A DNA stretch of 64,000 nt, taken from Methanocorpusculum petauri. GTDB lineage: Archaea; Halobacteriota; Methanomicrobia; Methanomicrobiales; Methanocorpusculaceae. The stretch spans positions 50,085-114,084 of the forward strand of contig NZ_JAPTGB010000005.1 in NCBI RefSeq assembly GCF_026891975.1, written 5' to 3'. Positions within the stretch are counted from its first letter, which is position 1, and every line of letters begins with the position of its first letter. Shown piece after piece: positions 35,192-44,679 of the stretch. The position numbers and the translations under genes are program-made. Below the pieces are notes generated by a model. That model was not told the DNA's origin and searched no databases. It saw only the letters and a list, made by a program, of their open reading frames with translations.

Positions 35192-36436
35192 TCACGCGCC
35201 GTCCTTCTTGAACAGCCGGAGGCAGCGATCCTTGTACTCCTCCTCCGTGATAACACCGGTATCCCGCAGAAGTTTCAGCGACTCAAGACATGCATCAACC
35301 GTCTCCTCCTCAAAGGAATCCTGCGGCTCAAGCGTAATTGACATCGGAATCGTTGTCTTCCCCGATGGCGGGACAGGCGGCATCGCCGCGGATGACGCAC
35401 GCGGCAGAGGTGTCGGAAGCGACACCTTCACCGGTTCTTTTACCTCGGGAACCGGCAGTTTGTCAAGTTCCTCCGCGATCACCGCAGCCGCTTCTTCCTC
35501 CTTCTGTTTTTTTTGTGACGGTTTCGGGGTCACATACACCTCGGAGTCATCCTCATCAACCGGTACCAGCGGCTCGGTCGCAAGCTTCGCAAGCATTCCG
35601 CCGCCGGGGCTGCGGTGATGCGGATGCTTCTCCGGGAGAATCATCGCATCGCCCCCGTCCTCATTCGCCCACTGGGAATCGGTAACCACCGGGCCATCCC
35701 CGAGAACCGTCGCATCATCAACGGAACCGTCCGTCAGTTCCGCAATTTCCGCGTCTGCTGCCTCGCTCTCCGCCGTCTCGATCATCCGCTGAACCCGTGA
35801 GTTCATTGCAGCCGACTTCATCTCCGTATCAGCTGCCGGAACAACCTCCGGGACCTCCTCAAACACATCCCCGTCCCCAGCCTCCGGTGGGAAATGTTCG
35901 AACAGTTTTTCCGTCGGCTCATAGCATCCAAGACCCGGCATCTCCTTGTCCTCAAACAGATCCTCTGCAGGAATGGTAGGAACCGATGACAAAACAGGAT
36001 CACTCTCTTTTACCATGTACTCGTCCGTCAACAGACTCTGCCGGTGCAGGAACTTCCACTCGCCGCCCACCCGCTCAATCATCATATCGCGGAACGTCAG
36101 CAGAGCCGCCCGCACCTCCTCAGGCTTATTGCGGATGCGGTCAAAGACATTCATCTCGCCGTCAAGACGGGTAAAGGTCAGAACCGTGGAAAGACCACGG
36201 GTAAACTTCACATGAACCTGCATCAGATCCACGTAATTGATCTGAAACACCCGGTACACCACCGACGTCTCCGGATAGGCGCAGACAATCCGTAGTCGCG
36301 TGATTAAAATCGGAAGATGATAGTTCTCACTACTGCGGGCGTAGAGCACTTCCAGTACCTCTTCGTCGGCCGGTATCTCATCCAGTATCTCGATCGGGAG
36401 ATCGTATTCATAGAGAACTTCGGGTCGCACAGTCAC
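35192..36436 (-). CDS. PH-like and SHOCT domain protein with long acidic linker
   Basis: 414 residues. The first 140 form a compact domain with the look of bacterial PH-like proteins (LPILITRLRIVCAYPE, YRVFQINYVDLMQVHVKF). A long, low-complexity, acidic and proline-rich linker follows (about 145-370). The last 30 residues (CLESLKLLRDTGVITEEEYKDRCLRLFKK) are a SHOCT short helical domain. SHOCT domains often sit at the end of membrane-linked or regulatory proteins. Function unknown. Convergent with the DUF3821 gene, only eight bases apart. Confidence 0.7.
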   Translation of the reverse strand: MTVRPEVLYEYDLPIEILDEIPADEEVLEVLYARSSENYHLPILITRLRIVCAYPETSVVYRVFQINYVDLMQVHVKFTRGLSTVLTFTRLDGEMNVFDRIRNKPEEVRAALLTFRDMMIERVGGEWKFLHRQSLLTDEYMVKESDPVLSSVPTIPAEDLFEDKEMPGLGCYEPTEKLFEHFPPEAGDGDVFEEVPEVVPAADTEMKSAAMNSRVQRMIETAESEAADAEIAELTDGSVDDATVLGDGPVVTDSQWANEDGGDAMILPEKHPHHRSPGGGMLAKLATEPLVPVDEDDSEVYVTPKPSQKKQKEEEAAAVIAEELDKLPVPEVKEPVKVSLPTPLPRASSAAMPPVPPSGKTTIPMSITLEPQDSFEEETVDACLESLKLLRDTGVITEEEYKDRCLRLFKKDGA

Positions 36437-36502
36437 CGTCCAGATATTGCTTATAGTTTGGTACTGTATCTTTGTTAAAGTTCGTAATTCAGCAGGGGCG
36501 GA

Positions 36503-37051
36503 TCACTTCTTTTTTCTCCGGATCTTCCGGAGAAATGCGTTGCGTCCCTCCTCATCCCCTGAGATCCACCACGGGGTCCAGGCAGGATTCCAGCACCGGA
36601 CAAGAACGGTGAACACTCCAGAAATGATTGCGCAGAACAGAATCGCTGCAAGGAAAAATCCGAAGATGGATCCGCCCACCAGCGGAACAAAAACTGCAGA
36701 GAGCATTACACAGTACGCGGTCAGGTGGGAAACAACAAGAATCAGTACCCAGCCGAGATTGCGTTTTGTGAAGTTCGTCACCGCAAGGTAGCTGACGGCA
36801 CAACCGCTCCCGAGTGCAAAGAGACAGAGGGGATAACCAAGCTGCGGCAGGGATGATGCCGGGATCAGAACGCCGGTACCGAGAACTGCGACAATGATCC
36901 CAAGAATTGCAGGGACAGCAATGCGCTGCGGAAAGGGAAGCGTCCGGGTGAAGTAGATGAGTGCAAGCGCAATCACGGCAGCACCGAGCGTGTAGTTGAG
37001 GGTGTCCACCCAGGTGGATGCATAGGCGAGAAGTACGGTCAGCGTGTCCAT
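36503..37051 (-). CDS. Hypothetical membrane protein, about six transmembrane helices
   Basis: 182 residues, mostly hydrophobic: helices near LGAAVIALALIYF, IAVPAILGIIVAVLGTGVL, LGYPLCLFALGSGCAVSYLAV, VLILVVSHLTAYCVML, FVPLVGGSIFGFFLAAILF and AIISGVFTVLV, and a basic C-terminus (RKIRRKKK). I recognise no family. It lies between the SHOCT protein and an AT-rich glycosyltransferase gene. Confidence 0.6.
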   Translation of the reverse strand: MDTLTVLLAYASTWVDTLNYTLGAAVIALALIYFTRTLPFPQRIAVPAILGIIVAVLGTGVLIPASSLPQLGYPLCLFALGSGCAVSYLAVTNFTKRNLGWVLILVVSHLTAYCVMLSAVFVPLVGGSIFGFFLAAILFCAIISGVFTVLVRCWNPAWTPWWISGDEEGRNAFLRKIRRKKK

Positions 37052-37125
37052 GAACTGCTGTACTGTTTTGCTGCGGGAGAATATAGCGTTTCAGGGAGGA
37101 GAGAGGAGAAAAAAGAATTGTTGAT

Positions 37126-38166
37126 TCAGAGATGACTATTTCTGAAATCCCCGATTCGTTTTCTGGTAAGGGAAAATATTGCCGGAATGATCTTCTTCAT
37201 GAGAGTTGTATAGGGGAGACCGGTCTGATCAAAGAGAGTAGAAAAACTCTGCTCACGGATATAGGCGAGGTTCGGAAGCAACAAAACGGAACGCAGGACA
37301 GTGTTCGGATCATCACCCCATGGTGTCTGCAAAAGATAATTCCAGTATGGAAGATCAATCTCACCGTGGGATGATTTCCAGGGTTTTGATCCTGCTGCAT
37401 AGTGAAGAATTCCATTCTCAGTACCTACGTCCGGATAATACATGTATCGGTTGTAATGTCCCGGAAAATGTACATACGACTGGTGAAACAGGATGTTTAA
37501 AATGTCCTGATCCGGAAATGGAAGTTCTGGGTATGTCCGAAGAATATCCATGGATCTTTCAGATAAAGAAATCGTTCTGCGCAAGTAGTCAAGATTGAAA
37601 AGAAGAACACCTGAACAAAAATATTTGGCAGGATCAATGTTTAACGAGTGATAGAGCCGGACTCTTTTCAGAGAGAAACGAGGAATATCACTGTCCGGAA
37701 CTGCTGCCAGGGGAGCATGCAGAACAGAGGTATTCCAGATAGCCCGTACATCCGTATTAACCACTACATCACAATCAAGATATAATATTTTTTCAACATC
37801 GGGAAGAAGCCCGGGAAGATACAACCGCATCAAACTACCCGGAGTCCATTTCTGTACACTTTTCAGTTCATAAACCCACTCGGGCAACTCCACGTGATGA
37901 TAGAAAAGCTCTGCCCCGAATTTTTCACAGAGTTCTCCATATTTTTTCTTATTTATCTCGGATCCCTCAGGATTTTTCAGACTCAGTTTTTCGTCGTATA
38001 ACAGATGAACCGCAGCTTTTGCCCCATGACAATTATCCAGAAACGAAACGATGGTTACGCCGCAATGCTGATTGTAGTCATCCGTTAAATCCCACGGAGA
38101 AACAGCAAGGTGAATGCAATCACATGCTCTGCTGTTGCGACATCCTACAACATTATCACACGGCAA
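37126..38166 (-). CDS. Glycosyltransferase family 8 protein
   Basis: 346 residues in the GT8 family (retaining sugar transferases). The DxD metal-binding motif is in ILYLDCDVVVN and the C-terminal HYAAGSKPW matches the family HF.G..KPW pattern. FSLKRVRLYHSLNI and the Asp-rich DQDILNILF are also typical. The first 20 residues have unusual cysteines and may precede the real start. The gene is AT-rich (20 of 60 G+C in 37741-37800), suggesting horizontal transfer. Probably adds a hexose or uronic acid to an envelope glycan. Confidence 0.82.
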   Translation of the reverse strand: MPCDNVVGCRNSRACDCIHLAVSPWDLTDDYNQHCGVTIVSFLDNCHGAKAAVHLLYDEKLSLKNPEGSEINKKKYGELCEKFGAELFYHHVELPEWVYELKSVQKWTPGSLMRLYLPGLLPDVEKILYLDCDVVVNTDVRAIWNTSVLHAPLAAVPDSDIPRFSLKRVRLYHSLNIDPAKYFCSGVLLFNLDYLRRTISLSERSMDILRTYPELPFPDQDILNILFHQSYVHFPGHYNRYMYYPDVGTENGILHYAAGSKPWKSSHGEIDLPYWNYLLQTPWGDDPNTVLRSVLLLPNLAYIREQSFSTLFDQTGLPYTTLMKKIIPAIFSLTRKRIGDFRNSHL

Positions 38167-38224
38167 AAGACATAAAAGATTTCAAACAAAAATCGTCAAA
38201 AAAGAAAATTGGTATTGGGGAGAT

Positions 38225-39886
38225 TTACATCATACCGGGCATGCCGCCGGGCATACCGCCCATGCCGCCTGCTCCGCCCATTGCGGCCATCTCTTCCGGA
38301 GACGGGCCTGCGGACTTTGCGGATGCGATGACATCATCGATTCTGAGAATCATGACCGCTGCTTCTGCTGCGGATGCGATTGCCTGGGTCTTTACCCGGA
38401 GCGGCTCAACGACGCCTGCTGCAAGCATATCGACCGGCTTACCCTCGAAGACATCCAGACCAAAGGTCTTCTTGCCTTTCTCGTGGGCTGCACGAAGCTC
38501 GACAAGTTTGTCGATCGGGTCAAGACCTGCATTCTCTGCAAGGGTTCTCGGAATGACCTCAAGTGCGGATGCGAATGCCTCGATTGCAAGCTGGATACGT
38601 CCGCCCTGGGTTGCTGCGTACTCACGGAGTCTGAGGGAAAGCTCAACTTCCGGTGCTCCTCCGCCTGCGACAATCTTCTTGTCCTCAACGACAACACCGA
38701 CAACACGGAGTGCGTCCTCAAGTGCACGGCCAAGCTCGTCAACCACATGCTCGGTTCCGCCCTTGATGATGATGGAGACTGCCTTCGGGTTCTTGCACTT
38801 CTCGACAAAGATCATCTCTTCGCCGCCGACCTTACGCTCTTCGACAAGACCTGCAACACCAAGCTCATCAGCGCTGATTGCGTCAATGGAAGAGATCAGT
38901 GCGCCGCCGGTTGCACGTGCAAGCTTCTCCATGTCGGACTTCTTGACACGGCGGACCGCAAGGATGCCTGCCTTGGAAAGGTAGTGCTGTGCAATGTCGT
39001 CGATACCCTTCTGACAGAAGAGAACGTTTGCGCCGGATGCCTTGATCTTCTCAACGATGCCCTTAATCATGCGCTCTTCCTCATCGAGGAACAGCTGGAG
39101 CTGATCGGGGCTGGTGATGCTGATCTCTGCATCAACTTCGGTCTTCTTGTACTCAACTGCTGCGTTGAGGAGGAGAATCTTGGCATTCTTCACGGTCTTC
39201 GGCATGCCGGGGTGGACACGCTCTTTATCGATGATCATGCCTTCGACAATCTCGGAGTCCTCGATTGCACCGCCGACACGCTTCTCAACCTTGACGTTCT
39301 CGGTGTCAACGGTTCCGTCTGCGTCTGCAACAAGGGTGATTGCACGGACGATTAAGTCGCAGAGCTTCTCCTTGGATGCCTCGGCGTTCTTGCCGGTCAT
39401 TGCGGTTCCTGCAATCTTTGCGAGGATTTCCTTGTCCTTTGCCTTGACATCAACTGCGATGGTCTGGAGAAGTTCCTGTGCCTTCTCTGCGGCCTGGCGG
39501 TATCCGAGGGTGATAACGGTCGGGTGCACGTCCTGCTCAAGAAGCTCTTCGGATTTCTTCAGAAGTTCGCCTGCAATAACAACTGCGGTGGTGGTTCCGT
39601 CTCCGACTTCGTCGTCCTGTGTCTTTGCAACCTCGACCATCATCTTTGCGGCCGGGTGTTCAATGTCCATCTCTTTGAGGATGGTCACACCGTCGTTGGT
39701 GATGACGACATCGCCGATGGTATCGACGAGCATTTTGTCCATGCCCTTCGGACCAAGGGTTGTTCTTACTGCACCGGCAACTGCCTTTGCTGCAGCAATG
39801 TTCATGCTCTGGGCATCCCGTCCACGGGTACGGGATCCGCCTTCTTTCAGAATCAGAATAGGCTGTCCGCCAAGTTGTGCTGACAT
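38225..39886 (-). CDS. thsA: Thermosome subunit (group II chaperonin)
   Basis: ATP-dependent folding chamber subunit of archaeal cytosol. 553 residues from [14 protein letters not shown] motifs [24 protein letters not shown] and GDGTTTAVV are intact, and the tail [17 protein letters not shown] is the usual Gly-Met end of thermosomes. The start was set at 39886, with GGAG upstream, because the extra five codons are not part of the family. It is a single gene on the minus strand. Confidence 0.96.
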   Translation of the reverse strand: MSAQLGGQPILILKEGGSRTRGRDAQSMNIAAAKAVAGAVRTTLGPKGMDKMLVDTIGDVVITNDGVTILKEMDIEHPAAKMMVEVAKTQDDEVGDGTTTAVVIAGELLKKSEELLEQDVHPTVITLGYRQAAEKAQELLQTIAVDVKAKDKEILAKIAGTAMTGKNAEASKEKLCDLIVRAITLVADADGTVDTENVKVEKRVGGAIEDSEIVEGMIIDKERVHPGMPKTVKNAKILLLNAAVEYKKTEVDAEISITSPDQLQLFLDEEERMIKGIVEKIKASGANVLFCQKGIDDIAQHYLSKAGILAVRRVKKSDMEKLARATGGALISSIDAISADELGVAGLVEERKVGGEEMIFVEKCKNPKAVSIIIKGGTEHVVDELGRALEDALRVVGVVVEDKKIVAGGGAPEVELSLRLREYAATQGGRIQLAIEAFASALEVIPRTLAENAGLDPIDKLVELRAAHEKGKKTFGLDVFEGKPVDMLAAGVVEPLRVKTQAIASAAEAAVMILRIDDVIASAKSAGPSPEEMAAMGGAGGMGGMPGGMPGMM

Positions 39887-40047
39887 GATTATTATCTCCA
39901 AATACTCTGTGGCATACAGAGTAATGTATGCAGATTAGGTTGCTTTGTTGTTCTATATAAAGTTGATTGTATTGCAAATCCATCGGGACAAAAATGTAAG
40001 ATAATTTTTCAAGGGCAGGGGTCCTCTGCCGGGGCGCGCCCGCCGGC

Positions 40048-40452
40048 TCATGAGGAGTTCGTTGCGTCGGATGTACAGACCGTTCCGCACCCTGGCTTTC
40101 CCGGAGTTCGTTTGATGAAATCTGCGGGAATATGTTCAGGATAATACAGAATTGCCCAGTCGCACAGCGTATCAAGGATGGGAAGAAGATCCATACCGGC
40201 CTGTGTGAGGCAGTACTCAACACGCGGAGGGATTTCCTCATACTGTGTCCGCACGATGAGACCGTCCTCTTCCAGAGACTTCAGCTGGAGCGAGAGCATA
40301 TGCGGCGTGACCTTCGGCAGGTTTGCCTTGATGTCCGAGTACCGGGCAACGCTGTACCCGATATGCCAGACAATGAGTGCTTTCCATCTGCCGCCGATAC
40401 AGTCAAACGCCGCCTCGACAGGACACTGGTAGGAATGGTTTTTGGTATTCAT
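40048..40452 (-). CDS. HxlR-family winged-helix regulator 1
   Basis: 134 residues from MNTKNHSYQCPVEAAFDCIGGRWKALIVWHI, the HxlR winged-helix start; an in-frame earlier start adds 15 unrelated residues. Motifs CPVEAAFDCIGGRW, LKSLEEDGLIVR and PPRVEYCLTQAG are typical. Divergent from a DUF2148 gene 142 bases away. HxlR regulators often control the neighbouring gene; an imperfect dyad TACCGGA-N7-TCTGGTA at 40535-40555 could be the operator. Confidence 0.88.
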   Translation of the reverse strand: MNTKNHSYQCPVEAAFDCIGGRWKALIVWHIGYSVARYSDIKANLPKVTPHMLSLQLKSLEEDGLIVRTQYEEIPPRVEYCLTQAGMDLLPILDTLCDWAILYYPEHIPADFIKRTPGKPGCGTVCTSDATNSS

Positions 40453-40594
40453 GATTGTTTGGGGAAGAGTTGGTAGAGTACATATGTTTTCCTGCAATTT
40501 ATGCCATGCGCAAAGATGAACCTATCAAAAAGAATACCGGATATCATTTCTGGTACTTTTTGATATTTATGCAAAAATCACCAAAGAATAGAGT

Positions 40595-41140
40595 ATGATA
40601 TCAGAAATTGATGCAGTAAAAACCGTTGCAGGTCTGATGATGGCAGCAGCACGTACCGCTCCAAAGGCAATGGGCATTGACTCCCTTGTGATACAAACCA
40701 TTGGTAGAGAGGAGATGGGAGCGGTTGCGGAGAAGATGGATACACTGGGAATGGAAACAGGGATGACCTTCTTCAACACGAATGCAGATCACGTGAGAAA
40801 CAGTGACCTGATGGTTCTCATCGGTGTCAAAGGACGACTGCCGCTCGGTGCGAACTGCGGCGGATGCGGACATGCGACCTGTGCGGAGTTTGTAAAGGCG
40901 GCACCGACGGACGCAGATTATCCGGGACCAAACTGTATCTTCAAGATCACCGACCTCGGGATTGTGACCGGGTCTGCGGTGAAGTGTGCGGCATCCCACA
41001 ACATCGACAACCGCGTGATGTACACCGTGGGCGTTGCGGCAAGGAGGCTCGGCCTGATGGAAGACTGCACGATTGTGTACGGTATTCCGCTCAAAGTATC
41101 GGGAAAAGATATTTTCTTTGCAGAAACAATGGCACATTAA
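40595..41140 (+). CDS. DUF2148 ferredoxin-domain protein 1
   Basis: 181 residues with cysteine motif GANCGGCGHATCAEF and a further Cys in GPNCIFK, the DUF2148 pattern, likely to bind an iron-sulfur cluster. Other parts are ARTAPKAMGIDSL and KCAASHNIDNRVMYTVG. Divergent from HxlR-1. A close paralogue with its own HxlR is 600 bases downstream, so the module is duplicated. Function is not known; redox or ligand sensing is likely. Confidence 0.82.
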   Translation: MISEIDAVKTVAGLMMAAARTAPKAMGIDSLVIQTIGREEMGAVAEKMDTLGMETGMTFFNTNADHVRNSDLMVLIGVKGRLPLGANCGGCGHATCAEFVKAAPTDADYPGPNCIFKITDLGIVTGSAVKCAASHNIDNRVMYTVGVAARRLGLMEDCTIVYGIPLKVSGKDIFFAETMAH

Positions 41141-41176
41141 TCCGACTGTCTTCATTTTTCCGGATGTTGTTCCTGA

Positions 41177-41578
41177 TCAATGATTCCAGCAGAAGTCGTC
41201 CGAGGAATCTCCGGAAAAAAATCTCCGGCAATTTTGCAGGGTGGAGTGAGGGATCTGATCCGGATAATATGCTGATGCCCAGCTTCCCAGACTGCCCAGT
41301 ATCGGAAGCAGTTTAAGCCCTGCTTCCGTCAGATGATACTCAACGCGCAACGGAATTTCCCCATACTGGGTTCTGACGATCAGTCCGTCACTTTCAAGAC
41401 TTTTCAGCTGATGAGAAAGTATGTGCGGGCTGATGGTTGAAAGGCATGCCTTGATATCCGAATAGCGGACCTTGTCATAGGCAATACACAAGATAATAAG
41501 CGATTTCCACTTTCCACTGATAAAATCAAAAGCGACTTCGACAGGACACCGATATGGACCTTTTTCTTTGACGGCCAT
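41177..41578 (-). CDS. HxlR-family winged-helix regulator 2
   Basis: 133 residues with CPVEVAFDFISGKWKSLIILCIAYDKVRYSDI, LKSLESDGLIVRTQYGEIPLRVEYHLTEAG, closely similar to regulator 1 (TQYEEIPPRVEYCLTQAG). Divergent from the second DUF2148 gene. The 164-base gap has a perfect dyad ATGGTAC-TTG-GTACCAT at 41680-41696, a good operator candidate. Convergent with the first DUF2148 gene. Confidence 0.88.
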   Translation of the reverse strand: MAVKEKGPYRCPVEVAFDFISGKWKSLIILCIAYDKVRYSDIKACLSTISPHILSHQLKSLESDGLIVRTQYGEIPLRVEYHLTEAGLKLLPILGSLGSWASAYYPDQIPHSTLQNCRRFFSGDSSDDFCWNH

Positions 41579-41679
41579 TGTTACCTGTGACTACCCTTTC
41601 GATTAATAGAGAATTATACTCTCATTTGATAAATGTTCTCTGTCCGCGGCACATTTCGACGGGATCCCGGGTAACCTCT

Positions 41680-41696
41680 ATGGTACTTGGTACCAT
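41680..41696. promoter_or_regulatory. Perfect dyad upstream of DUF2148 gene 2, probable HxlR site
   Basis: ATGGTAC-TTG-GTACCAT, seven-base arms, precedes the TATA-like TACTTTTTGATATTT by about eight bases. The same TACTTTTTGATATTT precedes DUF2148 gene 1, where the adjacent dyad is imperfect (TACCGGA-N7-TCTGGTA at 40535-40555). Confidence 0.5.
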
Positions 41697-41742
41697 TCAG
41701 ATTACTTTTTGATATTTTTGCTCGGAAAACAAAAACAGACGC

Positions 41743-42297
41743 ATGGTATCAGAGACAGAAGTAGTAAAATCGGTTGCAGGTCTCATGGTTGTTGCAGCTC
41801 GGACCGCACCAAAAGCGATGGGTCTCGACTCGATTCTTGCAACGGTTGTATACGGAAATGATATTGCACGATTTGCCACAGAGATGGAGGAATATTCAAA
41901 AGAAAAAGGCGTGGGATACTTCAGCGACAATGCAAAACAGATTAGAAAATGTGATGCAATTGTCCTGATTGGGGTGAAAGGCTGGATGACGGTTGGTGCA
42001 AACTGCGGCGGATGCGGCTACAACACCTGCAGGGAGTTTACCAGAGCTGTACGGAGTCATCCTCCTACCGAATATGCCGAATATCCCGGACCAAACTGTG
42101 TTATCAAAGTGACGGATCTGGGAGTTGCCCTTGGATCAGCCGTCAAATGTGCGAGTCAGAACAATGTGGATAACCGGATTATGTACACCGTCGGTGTTGT
42201 CGCCCAAAGACTGCATCTGATGAACGGATGTACCATGGTCTATGGCATTCCGCTGAACTCATCAGGTAAAAATATCTTCTACCCGACAAAAATATAA
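41743..42297 (+). CDS. DUF2148 ferredoxin-domain protein 2
   Basis: 184 residues; same layout as copy 1 (ARTAPKAMGLDSI, GANCGGCGYNTCREF, GPNCVIKVTDLGVALGSAVKCASQNNVDNRIMYTVG). One extra stretch (AVRSHPPTEYAEYPG) distinguishes it. Both copies have divergent HxlR partners, so the pair was probably duplicated as a unit. Likely binds an iron-sulfur cluster; no reaction known. Confidence 0.82.
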   Translation: MVSETEVVKSVAGLMVVAARTAPKAMGLDSILATVVYGNDIARFATEMEEYSKEKGVGYFSDNAKQIRKCDAIVLIGVKGWMTVGANCGGCGYNTCREFTRAVRSHPPTEYAEYPGPNCVIKVTDLGVALGSAVKCASQNNVDNRIMYTVGVVAQRLHLMNGCTMVYGIPLNSSGKNIFYPTKI

Positions 42298-42340
42298 TCG
42301 AAAAAAACAGGGAGTAATCCCTCTGCTCCCCGGATTTGTT

Positions 42341-43291
42341 TTATTGTTTATCCGTCACCATCTCCAGCAGATCCGATCCGTCGGAGACATCCTTCAGCCG
42401 CTCCTCACCGATCACGAGGGTCTTGCCGATCTTTTTTTCCTTGCGGTAGTCAGAGACCACGCACAGCGAATGGGTTCCCGCGATCTGCGAGATGTTACCA
42501 ACCAGCTCAGCACGCCGGACGGTTTTCTGGGCAGTTCCGTAGCAGGTGAGAATCGTTTCATCCTCAAACACCGCGAAGGCATGAAATGGTGCCCGGCGAA
42601 GTTCCTGCACGCTGATACCGATTGACCGCAGGCGATCAGCAGGCTGCTGATGCGGGTCGGCATCATTGCTGTGTCCCGGAGCCAGAGATGCCGGCGTTCG
42701 CTCTTCAGCAGCCGGTGTATAACAGAGAAGATCGATCGGCATCACAATATCATCGTTGAACAGCTCTTCCAGCCGCATGGCAACATCAAGGGTTGTACCC
42801 ATGCCGCCTTCGTACTTGCTGATAGTCCGGCGGGAAACACCGAGCACATGCGCGAGATCGCCGAGCGACATGGACTGCTCCTCGCGAAGTTCACGGAGCC
42901 GGTCAGCATCTATGTTCACGTAGAGGCCGCCGGGGGAGGCATACACGAGCGGCAGTTCTCCCTCCGCAAGATAGTCATATAGTGTCGCAGAGGATATCGC
43001 GTTGATGCCGTACCGCAGATAAATTGCGCCGCGTTCCAGCGGCGCATCACGTGCCCGTTCACCGATAATGAGAGGGACTGCTCCCAGATGCCGGGCGATT
43101 TTATCCAGATCCCAGGCAACGTCCTCGTTGACACTGTCTATCTGAGAGACGACCTTGATGACCAGCAGATGTTCGGCGTCGGATGTCATCAGATCGAAAC
43201 TCCGCGGACGGATCTCACAGCGTTCCGATACGTTGTATCCTGCCATGATCAGGATGCTGACCACGTTCTGAAGCAGCCGGTCGTTGGACAT
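42341..43291 (-). CDS. Predicted HTH-type regulator (COG1395-like)
   Basis: 316 residues: an N-terminal restriction-endonuclease-like region (FDLMTSDAEHLLVIKVVSQID), a cro-type helix-turn-helix (LRELREEQSMSLGDLAHVLGVSRRTISKYEGG, about 133-164) and an effector-like C-terminal half. This is the archaeal COG1395 regulator type, present in most methanogens. Divergent from tiaS, 50 bases away, but target unknown. Confidence 0.83.
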   Translation of the reverse strand: MSNDRLLQNVVSILIMAGYNVSERCEIRPRSFDLMTSDAEHLLVIKVVSQIDSVNEDVAWDLDKIARHLGAVPLIIGERARDAPLERGAIYLRYGINAISSATLYDYLAEGELPLVYASPGGLYVNIDADRLRELREEQSMSLGDLAHVLGVSRRTISKYEGGMGTTLDVAMRLEELFNDDIVMPIDLLCYTPAAEERTPASLAPGHSNDADPHQQPADRLRSIGISVQELRRAPFHAFAVFEDETILTCYGTAQKTVRRAELVGNISQIAGTHSLCVVSDYRKEKKIGKTLVIGEERLKDVSDGSDLLEMVTDKQ

Positions 43292-43341
43292 AATGGTATA
43301 ATCGTAATAGTAATGCAGTTCAATAAAATAGTATCGATAAA

Positions 43342-44562
43342 ATGTTCCTCGGAATCGATGACACGGACTCTCCGGACGGTATGTGTACTACCTATCTGGG
43401 TGCAATGCTCGCAGAAAATCTGCGGCGCGCAGGATATACCGTCGGAGAGATGCGGCTGATTCGTCTGAATCCGAATGTGGTGTGGAAGACACGGGGCAAT
43501 GCAGCAGTTTGTCTGGAGGTAACCGGCGGAACACCAGAGGCGGTCTTTGACGCCGCATGCGGACTGGTCGAGGAATTCGCAGAGTTCGACTGTGAAAATA
43601 CGAATCCGGGCGTAGTCGTGGTGAAGGAACGACCGGACCCGGCATTTTACTATCAGGCGCTGCAAAGATTCTGTACCATTGGAGAGACGGTGCGGAGACT
43701 GGATAAGATCGGTGCACTCTACTGCGGCTATAAATGTGGACGGGGACTCATCGGCGCTCTTGCGGCAGTATCGTCCGTTCTGCCGGATGCAACCTACGAA
43801 CTGCTCGCCTACCGCTCACCCGAACGGTTCGGAACACCGCGGGAGATTGTGGAGGAGAGTTTCTTCGCATCAGCCGCCGCAACGTTCCCGCACACATGGG
43901 ACACCGTTGATCCTGCCGCAGGTACTGTTGTCTGTGTCCCGCATGGAAAGGATCCCGTGCTCTACGGCATCCGCGGCGAGTCACCGGAGTGGGTAGAAGC
44001 ATCCGCTGCACTACTTTTGTCCGAACCGCCGACGTTTTCCCAAATATGGAAAACCAATCAGGGAACCGATGCCCACCTTCTTGACTACGATGGTGAACCG
44101 CTGGAAGGTTTGTCCTACCGCATAGACGGTGTCGTAATCGCAGAACCGTTAACCAGATGCGGAGGTCACGTACAGTTTCTTTTCATGCCGGACACGGGAG
44201 GACCGGCGATCATTGTGTTTGCGTTTGAGCCGACGAAGGAGTTCCGGCACATGGTCCGCAGACTTCTCTCGGGCGACCGGATCACGCTCTGCGGCAGCTG
44301 GCGAAAGAACGCCCTGCATCTGGAAAAATTCCGGGCAAACACTCTCGTTACCACGGAAGTTCGTGAGTCTCCGAAGTGTCCAGTCTGCGGCGGCCGCATG
44401 ACCTCCGCCGGTTACGGCAAAGGATACAAATGCCGCAACTGTTCCGGGCGTATCCGTGATGTTGCAGTGCAAATGCGGGAGATCACCGAAGGCTGGTATG
44501 AAGTGCCGCCCGATGCACGGCGGCATCTGGCAAAACCGATTGCCAGGATGCAGGATGATTGA
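43342..44562 (+). CDS. tiaS: tRNA(Ile2) 2-agmatinylcytidine synthetase
   Basis: Attaches agmatine to C34 of tRNA-Ile(CAU), allowing AUA decoding. 406 residues. Start MFLGIDDTDSPDGMCTTYLGAML, CGYKCGRGLIGALAAVSS and a C-terminal zinc-ribbon (CPVCGGRM ... CRNCSG) are typical. The agmatine donor can be made by PdaD in this window. Divergent from the COG1395 regulator. A dyad sits 19 bases downstream. Confidence 0.95.
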   Translation: MFLGIDDTDSPDGMCTTYLGAMLAENLRRAGYTVGEMRLIRLNPNVVWKTRGNAAVCLEVTGGTPEAVFDAACGLVEEFAEFDCENTNPGVVVVKERPDPAFYYQALQRFCTIGETVRRLDKIGALYCGYKCGRGLIGALAAVSSVLPDATYELLAYRSPERFGTPREIVEESFFASAAATFPHTWDTVDPAAGTVVCVPHGKDPVLYGIRGESPEWVEASAALLLSEPPTFSQIWKTNQGTDAHLLDYDGEPLEGLSYRIDGVVIAEPLTRCGGHVQFLFMPDTGGPAIIVFAFEPTKEFRHMVRRLLSGDRITLCGSWRKNALHLEKFRANTLVTTEVRESPKCPVCGGRMTSAGYGKGYKCRNCSGRIRDVAVQMREITEGWYEVPPDARRHLAKPIARMQDD

Positions 44563-44580
44563 GTCCCGGGCTGAAATGCG

Positions 44581-44600
44581 ATCAATGACGTGTCATTGAT
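44581..44600. repeat. 9-bp perfect inverted repeat after tiaS
   Basis: ATCAATGAC-GT-GTCATTGAT; a short direct repeat (ATTGTCAATAAATG) follows. It could be a terminator stem (no T-run follows) or an operator for the gene at 44680. Confidence 0.4.
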
Positions 44601-44679
44601 TGTCAATAAATGAATTTAGCTACAACGTCACTGCGGACGGAAAAGATAACACCACCCTGCACCAAAGAGATACATAACA

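Noticed and set aside
38114..39355. 413-codon open frame on the plus strand opposite the thermosome
   Set aside because: It is antisense to a full-length, well-conserved chaperonin gene and is cysteine- and leucine-rich with no family resemblance.
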